DNA of 25,917 bases. Origin: DAIOFH01 sp036745875 (GTDB taxonomy: Bacteria > Planctomycetota > SZUA-567). The stretch's first letter is position 1, and the number at the start of each line of letters is the position of its first letter. This document shows positions 20,577 to 25,917 of the stretch, piece after piece. A model generated the notes under the pieces. It saw only the letters and a list, made by a program, of their open reading frames with translations, had not been told where the DNA came from and ran no database searches. The stretch is from assembly GCA_036745875.1 (NCBI GenBank), contig DAIOFH010000051.1, forward strand, positions 1-25,917, read 5' to 3'. Position numbers and translations under genes: made by a program.

Positions 20577-22982
20577 TTATCGTCCCTTGTCCAAAAATAA
20601 CCACTCATGGCCATTATATGCCTGCACCTGTTTGTTTTCCACCAGCATTACGCCAAAAAATCCCCTATCGATCATCCCCTCCCCGAGTTTACCGCCGCCA
20701 TAGCGCGCAAGGATGCCGTTACGCGGCAGTTCTTTTTTATTCTCTTCGTCGCGGTTGAGACTGAAGATAAATAAATCCGCGGCAAGTCCAGGCGCATTCC
20801 TGCCGAGGCGCAGGTCGAGTTGCATAGCCGAAAGCCGATCAGTCAGGCAGAGCATTCCGTCCGGAGTCTTCACCGCCAGCCAGACAATGCGCCCATTTTT
20901 ATTCCTGCTGACGGCGATTTCCGTGTCTTTGAGATCGCCGAGCTGCCTCCATCTGCCGGAGGGAAGCGGAAATCTGCCTTCCTCCTTCTTCGTCCCGATG
21001 GCGTGAAACGAAGCTATGCCGTTATGGTAGTCAAGGGCCGGATAATTAGCCGCCTTCCGCCGCGCGGAAAAAGCCAGCACGTTGACCTTATGCCCGCGCT
21101 TCAGATAGTGTAGCCAATACGCTTCCCGCAAGCCTTCGCGCGAAAGGTTGCCGACGACGGCGATGTTGCCGTCCGCGTCCTCCACGACGACAGCGCCCAT
21201 CCCCCTCGCCGGCAACACGGATATTCTCCCGCCTTCCGGCGGCGGAAGCGAAGCGGCGCTGGCGATTATCCCCACGGTGGCCACAACAAGCGCGATGGCA
21301 GTACTGGCAAGACAGGCCCGGCGCACCTTTGCCTTGCGAATTCTCCTCACAAACATGTACGCCACGAACAAAGCGTAAAACAGCGCCAGCCAGACCATGT
21401 CAGGGGCATGCGCGGGCAGAGAGGAATACGGCACCTTGTCCGCCTTAAGTGCGATAAACCAAAGGATTTCGCCAGGCAGGGTCAACAACCACGCCACCCC
21501 CGGAATCCAGCCAAGGCATGGCAGCAACAAGCCGCCGGCGAGGACAAACGACATCAACGGCACGGCGACGATATTGACGACCAGTCCGATCAGGTTGATC
21601 TGGTGAAATACCGCCATGATTATGGGAAATAAGCCGATAGACGTTGCCGCGCTTATGCGGAACAGGGAATCAAGCCCATACCAAAAGCGGCCCAGCCATG
21701 GCTGGCTTCGGGCTTTTTCATCCTTGTTTATGCGATTCCGCGTCGTTTTTCGTTTCCAGGCCAGAGCTTGCAGTTCGGGGCTGGTCCTGTTCACGGCGAT
21801 ATAAATGAACACAACAGCGGCAAAGCTGAGTTGGAAGCTGATATCGGTGGGCGCCGAGGGATTGAGAAGGCAAATAATCAGGGCGGCAATACCTAGTGAG
21901 TTAAGCATGTCGCTTTTTCTTCCCAATAGTTTTCCCGTCAAATGGACGACAGCCATTATGGTGGCGCGAAATGCCGCCACCTGCCCGCCCGACAAACCCA
22001 AATAGACCAGCGCAAGAACAAGACAGGCTGCCACTCGCGTCCCCGGTCCGATGGCAAGCCAGCCTGAGAGCCACCACAGAAGCCATATGACCAACCCGAC
22101 ATGCAGACCTGAAATAGCCAAGACATGGCCGATACCGACCCGGCGGAAGGCATCGCGGGCGGCTGGTTCCATTTCATCGCGATAGCCGTAAATCATGGCG
22201 GCAAGCATCGGTCCCATGTCTTCGCCGCCATAGTCGATAGTGAGGCTGGTCGCTTTGGAACGTATCCGGTCAATGCCGCGTCGCACCAGCGTCATGACAG
22301 GAGGCGAATCGATCCTGACCACTCGGTAAAGATCGCGTTGTTCCTGGCCGGCCCTCGGCAGTGCAACGCTGAAGCTTTCCGCCAAACCATTCCTTTCAAG
22401 CCAGGCAAAGTAATCGAACGCGCCAGGGAATGCCTTGGGTTGGTTCCAGAATTTACGTAGCCGCGTTTCCAGGATGTCCCCACGACGGAATTCCGCGCCG
22501 CGCCTTCCGGTGAGCCTGACGGGGATAGATACGCTTTTCCCGTCCGCAAGCAGCATAAGCGCCTGTATCTTCCATTCCCCTTCCTCGTTTTCATGTTGTT
22601 TCGAAGGGGTAAGGGCAAGCAGGGTGGCGTTGAAATAATACTTGCCTGGTATGCTTTCCCTGGCGGCATCCAATCCGTCCTGCCAAAGCGCCTGCCTCGC
22701 CATACCGAAAAAAAGAGCCGCTACCGCTAGGGCAAGGATGAAAATCCCCAAGCCGCGCCTGGCGAGCCAGCCGGGTCTCGGAAGAATCGCCTCCGAATAT
22801 CCGTCAGGCATTGGCGGCAGGACGGATGGTTTGGGTTTGGCAAAAAAAAGCGCCGCTGCGATGACGATCGCGGCGACGCACAGGTACCCCATATATTCCT
22901 GCGATCCGGGCAGGAAACGCACAGCCAGTATACCGACGATAAACGCGACGGCGATGGTTAACCCAGGTCGTCTGGCAAGCAT
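20577..22982 (-). CDS. comEC: ComEC/Rec2-type DNA-uptake channel, C-domain degenerate
   Basis: Encodes an 801-aa inner-membrane protein. Two N-terminal membrane segments (about residues 8-24 and 33-48) and another near 79-95 precede a DUF4131-like OB region (about 110-215). The Competence domain (about 255-545, several membrane segments) holds the diagnostic HVLAISGLHVG at 286-296. The family translocates single-stranded DNA into the cytoplasm. The C-terminal soluble part (about 585-801) occupies the place of the metallo-beta-lactamase-like nuclease domain but I find no HxHxDH motif or following metal ligands, so nuclease activity is probably absent or different. It lies 26 nt after the MATE gene in the same operon. 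Confidence 0.88.
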   Translation of the reverse strand: MLARRPGLTIAVAFIVGILAVRFLPGSQEYMGYLCVAAIVIAAALFFAKPKPSVLPPMPDGYSEAILPRPGWLARRGLGIFILALAVAALFFGMARQALWQDGLDAARESIPGKYYFNATLLALTPSKQHENEEGEWKIQALMLLADGKSVSIPVRLTGRRGAEFRRGDILETRLRKFWNQPKAFPGAFDYFAWLERNGLAESFSVALPRAGQEQRDLYRVVRIDSPPVMTLVRRGIDRIRSKATSLTIDYGGEDMGPMLAAMIYGYRDEMEPAARDAFRRVGIGHVLAISGLHVGLVIWLLWWLSGWLAIGPGTRVAACLVLALVYLGLSGGQVAAFRATIMAVVHLTGKLLGRKSDMLNSLGIAALIICLLNPSAPTDISFQLSFAAVVFIYIAVNRTSPELQALAWKRKTTRNRINKDEKARSQPWLGRFWYGLDSLFRISAATSIGLFPIIMAVFHQINLIGLVVNIVAVPLMSFVLAGGLLLPCLGWIPGVAWLLTLPGEILWFIALKADKVPYSSLPAHAPDMVWLALFYALFVAYMFVRRIRKAKVRRACLASTAIALVVATVGIIASAASLPPPEGGRISVLPARGMGAVVVEDADGNIAVVGNLSREGLREAYWLHYLKRGHKVNVLAFSARRKAANYPALDYHNGIASFHAIGTKKEEGRFPLPSGRWRQLGDLKDTEIAVSRNKNGRIVWLAVKTPDGMLCLTDRLSAMQLDLRLGRNAPGLAADLFIFSLNRDEENKKELPRNGILARYGGGKLGEGMIDRGFFGVMLVENKQVQAYNGHEWLFLDKGR

Positions 22983-23008
22983 CAGCCCCTTTCCCCACCC
23001 TTTTTATA

Positions 23009-24433
23009 TCAATAATACCGCCCGCTCATCATCCGCACCGAGTCGGTTGCCAGGATGCGCACGGATTCCGGCACGGAGATCCGGTCGGCGAGTTTTTGCC
23101 AATTCCCCAAATGGTAGCGGATGAACGAGGGGATCAAACCAAGCACCCAGCCTATCGGGGCGGCGAACCACACGCCATAATAGCCGAACAACACGGCAAA
23201 CCATAGGGAAAGTCCGATTTTGGCTACAAGTTCGGCGATGCCGGAGACTAGCGGCACAACGACATCCCCCATGCCGCGCATGGTAAAATTATACAGCCAG
23301 ATCAAACCAAGGAAAGGATAGAAATAGCATGATACATGCAGAAAGCCTTTGGCTATTTCGACGATGACGTCAAGATGCGGGTCGTCGCGCGTAATGAAAA
23401 GCCTGACAAAGACGCCGGAAAACAAGAAAACCATGACTGCCGAAAAAATGCTGAGGCAAAAGATGGCCGTGGCAACCTTGCGAAAACCCTCGCGGATACG
23501 GTCGAATTTCCGTGCGCCGAGATTTTGTCCCGCATACACGGCAAATGCTTCGGCAATGGTAAAATAGAGAAGCATGGCGAACTGCTGGACCCTGTTGCCG
23601 GTAGCGAAGGCAGCAACGACATCGGTACCGAAGGAATTCACTACTCCCGTCGTAACCATTTCACCAATGGAAAGGAAAAAACCCTGCAACCCCATGGAAA
23701 GGCCGATTTTCAAAACCAGATGAATGTTTTGCCTGTCCGGCTTGAGGTCTCGGCGCGAAATATGGAATATGGGAAAACGTTTGATAATGTACACAACACA
23801 CAAACTTGCGGAGGTAATCTGGGCGATAACGGTGGCGATAGCCACTCCCATCACGCCATAATGGAAAACCACAACGAACAACAAATCCAGCAGGACGTTG
23901 AGAACTGATGAAAGGATGAGGAAATACAGTGGCGTCTTGCTGTCGCCGACCGCGCGCAAGACGGCGGACGCGCCGTTGAAGACCAGCAGCCCCACTCCGC
24001 CCCCAAGGCAGATCTGCAGATACAACACCGAGTCATCAATGATGTCAGCGGGGGTTTGCAGGATTTCCATCAACGGTCGGGAAAATAGAAGGGCGACAGC
24101 GGCGAGAAGGATGGTGCATCCTGCGGTTACATAAATACTGCTCGCCAGGGACACCCTGACCATATGGGTTTTCTTCGCTCCGAAAAACTGGGCGATAACG
24201 ATGGAGTAACCGACCGTCACCCCCATGGTCATGGAGAGGATGAAAAAGGTGGCCGATCCTGTTGCACCGATGGCGGCAAGCTCCCGCGAACCGTTGACCT
24301 TGCCGACGATAAGCATGTCTATGATGTTGTAGAATTGCTGGAAGACGCCGCCGATAAGCATAGGGATCGTGAAGGCGACGATAAGCTTTAGGGGAGACCC
24401 CGTGGTCATGTCGCCTGCAGTATTATCAGACAC
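23009..24433 (-). CDS. MATE-family multidrug/Na+ antiporter
   Basis: Encodes a roughly 474-aa, 12-segment exporter. The N-terminal half has LIVAFTIPMLIGGVFQQFYNIIDMLIVGK, and the repeat in the second half has SMGLQGFFLSIGEMV and the AFATGNRVQQFAMLLY block, the pseudo-two-fold pattern of the DinF/NorM branch. The substrate is unknown. Three starts are possible: TTG 24472, ATG 24466 and GTG 24433. I chose GTG because GGAGA lies 4 nt upstream, whereas the earlier codons have no Shine-Dalgarno; choosing ATG 24466 adds eleven residues. It is first in a four-gene minus-strand operon with comEC, the DNA methyltransferase and the broken acetyltransferase. Confidence 0.88.
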   Translation of the reverse strand: MSDNTAGDMTTGSPLKLIVAFTIPMLIGGVFQQFYNIIDMLIVGKVNGSRELAAIGATGSATFFILSMTMGVTVGYSIVIAQFFGAKKTHMVRVSLASSIYVTAGCTILLAAVALLFSRPLMEILQTPADIIDDSVLYLQICLGGGVGLLVFNGASAVLRAVGDSKTPLYFLILSSVLNVLLDLLFVVVFHYGVMGVAIATVIAQITSASLCVVYIIKRFPIFHISRRDLKPDRQNIHLVLKIGLSMGLQGFFLSIGEMVTTGVVNSFGTDVVAAFATGNRVQQFAMLLYFTIAEAFAVYAGQNLGARKFDRIREGFRKVATAIFCLSIFSAVMVFLFSGVFVRLFITRDDPHLDVIVEIAKGFLHVSCYFYPFLGLIWLYNFTMRGMGDVVVPLVSGIAELVAKIGLSLWFAVLFGYYGVWFAAPIGWVLGLIPSFIRYHLGNWQKLADRISVPESVRILATDSVRMMSGRYY

Positions 24434-24576
24434 CGTTTCTCCAGGAAAAAATATTTTTTTTGGCATTGCCAATTATTACCGAAAATTTGATCGTTAAACT
24501 TTACGTTTTTACTGCCTGAAACACAATATATATACCATTATTATTGTCCCAAACGATAAAAGTTGAAGAATTTGTG

Positions 24577-24605
24577 TTGCAATTTTTTTTTCCTTGAGAT
24601 ATAAA
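24577..24605 (+). promoter_or_regulatory. candidate sigma-70 promoter of the autotransporter gene
   Basis: TTGCAA (24577-24582), 17-nt spacer with eight T, TATAAA (24600-24605). The predicted leader is about 90 nt. The opposite strand of this spacer must carry the MATE promoter; TTGGGA with a 16-nt spacer to TATATT is a candidate. Confidence 0.5.
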
Positions 24606-24702
24606 CTATCCCAATCCGCTACATCCATATTGTTGTTTAGATTTGTTATCGGAACCAATGGTAACAGTGAAGTCAAACTCATAGCGCTTTGGAGATTATC
24701 AC

Positions 24703-25899
24703 ATGCAGAATGTCGTTTGCCGCCGTCTTGCGGCAATACTCGTCGCCCTTACACTGAGCTTGAGCATGGCGCATGCCGCCTCGCTCACACCAAACGCGGC
24801 AAGCTATGCAGCCTCTGCGGCTGTAAACGGAGCCGCCGTCAGCAGCGACCCCTGGACGCTCAACAACTCCACTGCCGAAATATATGCCGCCGCGATGCAC
24901 ACTTCCATCTCGACGCAACGTATATTCCGCGAAGCATTCCCGTCTGTGGCTGACTACAGCCAGACCGCGCACCGCCAGTCGACGGAAGAAAACTGCGGAC
25001 TGGTTCCAGGTTCCATCTGCGCCCCCGGCAAGAGGTGGGTCATGTGGGACACCCCATGGATTCAGAAGGACAAGAGGAAGTCGAAAGACGGTTACCTCGG
25101 CTATGATTACGAGTCCAGCGGCTTCGCCACCGGCTTCACTTATCTTCTCGACGATAAAACGGAAATTGGTTTTGCCGTCGGCTACGACTACCGCGAACTG
25201 GAAGGACGTGACGGCTATTACCAGAAAGTCAAGGGCGATTCATTCCACGCCGCGCTCTACGGCGGCAAAGCTATCGGCCCACTATTCCTCGATGCCTATG
25301 CCGGGTTCTCCTGGACTTCACAACGGGCCAAACGCGGCTATATCGACTCCTTCAACAATCAAGCAGTCGACACAAACGGCAACTACAACGACACAATTCT
25401 GTCGGCAGGATTCAAGGCGAGCCAGGTCTACATCGTCGGCAATGACATCCGCATCACACCTGCGATCGGCTTCGATTTCAGCCGCATCAGCACCAACAAC
25501 ACCACGGAAAGCGGCTCTCGCGGCAACCTCCAGGTCGCAGGCGACAGCTATAACAGCTTCCAGACGCCGATCACCGTAGCAGTCAACAAGACTTTCCAGT
25601 CCAACTTCCTGGCCTTTGGCGGCGTCTGCTCCCTCTGGACACCGGAAGTTCGTGGCGGATATGTTCCCCAGTTCGGCTCCAAGCGTAGCGATGTCTCCGC
25701 AATCGTCTACAATGTCGACCCGCAACCCTTCGCCATCAACTCACAGTCGGCCAAACAAACCGGTTCATACGGCACTGTCGGTGCGGGCATGAAGATACAG
25801 ATCAAGGACAAGTTCATTTTTGGCCTGGATTATGACTACCGTTTCGGCAGCAAGTACGACTCCCACGTCATCACCGGAACCTACGGAGTCTGCTTCTAG
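24703..25899 (+). CDS. autotransporter beta-barrel protein with minimal passenger
   Basis: Encodes a 398-aa protein. A signal peptide occupies about residues 1-25 (basic VCRR, hydrophobic LAAILVALTLSLSM, cleavage AHA|A). A short region (about 26-95) is Ala/Ser/Asn-rich, then a NCGLVPGSIC loop. From about 108 to the end alternating aromatic/hydrophobic strands fit an autotransporter barrel (for example GYLGYDYESSGFATGFTYLLD, GFAVGYDYRELEG, HAALYGGKAIGPLFLDAYAGFSW), ending in the C-terminal GTYGVCF aromatic motif for outer-membrane insertion. No long passenger precedes the barrel, so the exposed part would be under 80 residues. The start has GGAGA 7 nt upstream. The two Cys in the loop suggest a disulfide hairpin. 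Confidence 0.8.
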   Translation: MQNVVCRRLAAILVALTLSLSMAHAASLTPNAASYAASAAVNGAAVSSDPWTLNNSTAEIYAAAMHTSISTQRIFREAFPSVADYSQTAHRQSTEENCGLVPGSICAPGKRWVMWDTPWIQKDKRKSKDGYLGYDYESSGFATGFTYLLDDKTEIGFAVGYDYRELEGRDGYYQKVKGDSFHAALYGGKAIGPLFLDAYAGFSWTSQRAKRGYIDSFNNQAVDTNGNYNDTILSAGFKASQVYIVGNDIRITPAIGFDFSRISTNNTTESGSRGNLQVAGDSYNSFQTPITVAVNKTFQSNFLAFGGVCSLWTPEVRGGYVPQFGSKRSDVSAIVYNVDPQPFAINSQSAKQTGSYGTVGAGMKIQIKDKFIFGLDYDYRFGSKYDSHVITGTYGVCF

Positions 25900-25917
25900 A
25901 AACAGCTTTTCCATACA

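Noticed and set aside
1..25917. CRISPR arrays, insertion sequences, rRNA or complete tRNA genes
   Set aside because: No regularly spaced repeats, transposase-like ORFs with terminal inverted repeats, or rRNA/tRNA cores were seen on either strand.

Overview
The window comes from a flagellated, Gram-negative-type (diderm) bacterium. It carries flagellar rod and MS-ring genes, a PBP2/RodA wall-elongation pair, an outer-membrane autotransporter barrel and a ComEC-like DNA-uptake protein. Two near-consensus sigma-54 (-24/-12) promoters precede rod genes. Taxonomy cannot be fixed from sequence alone. The mix of sigma-54 flagellar control, small autotransporters and a DUF6273-type protein is compatible with a gut or sediment PVC-group (for example Lentisphaerota-like) or deltaproteobacteria-like lineage; this is a low-confidence inference.

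Layout, left to right. (1) 20-1882: sigma-54 promoter, flgF, flgG, then a clear intrinsic terminator. (2) 1890-5853: a structured leader, then the tightly packed cell-shape operon mreD-mrdA(PBP2)-rodA. (3) 5941-7513: a small accessory patch with a VapBC-type toxin-antitoxin pair and its palindromic operator, then an orphan larE. (4) 7595-15472: a sigma-54 promoter inside a perfect inverted repeat, then flgB, an unrecognised 120-aa gene, flgC, fliE, fliF, fliG, an AT-richer DUF6273-like gene, fliH with a long acidic/proline tail, and a GT4-like glycosyltransferase whose start overlaps the fliH stop. fliI and fliJ do not follow fliH. (5) 15475-18096: a small secreted Gly/His/Cys-rich peptide (minus), a SAM methyltransferase, a possible gene remnant, an isochorismatase-family hydrolase and an RluA-family pseudouridine synthase (minus). 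(6) 18222-19112: a strong sigma-70-type promoter and a very strong intrinsic terminator bracket about 850 nt of G/T-rich sequence with no convincing ORF, a candidate large non-coding RNA. (7) 24466-19104, minus strand: MATE exporter, comEC, a DNA methyltransferase and a xenobiotic acetyltransferase broken by an exact 11-bp tandem duplication. (8) 24577-25899: promoter and a secreted autotransporter beta-barrel with almost no passenger.

The flagellar genes encode the basal body: the FliF ring, FliE junction, FlgB/C/F/G rod, FliG rotor and FliH export-ATPase regulator. The rod/ring genes are split into two sigma-54-driven blocks separated by the elongasome operon. The most unusual items are the candidate large RNA, the 11-bp duplication that toggles an acetyltransferase frame, and the non-flagellar or unrecognised genes embedded in the flagellar operon.
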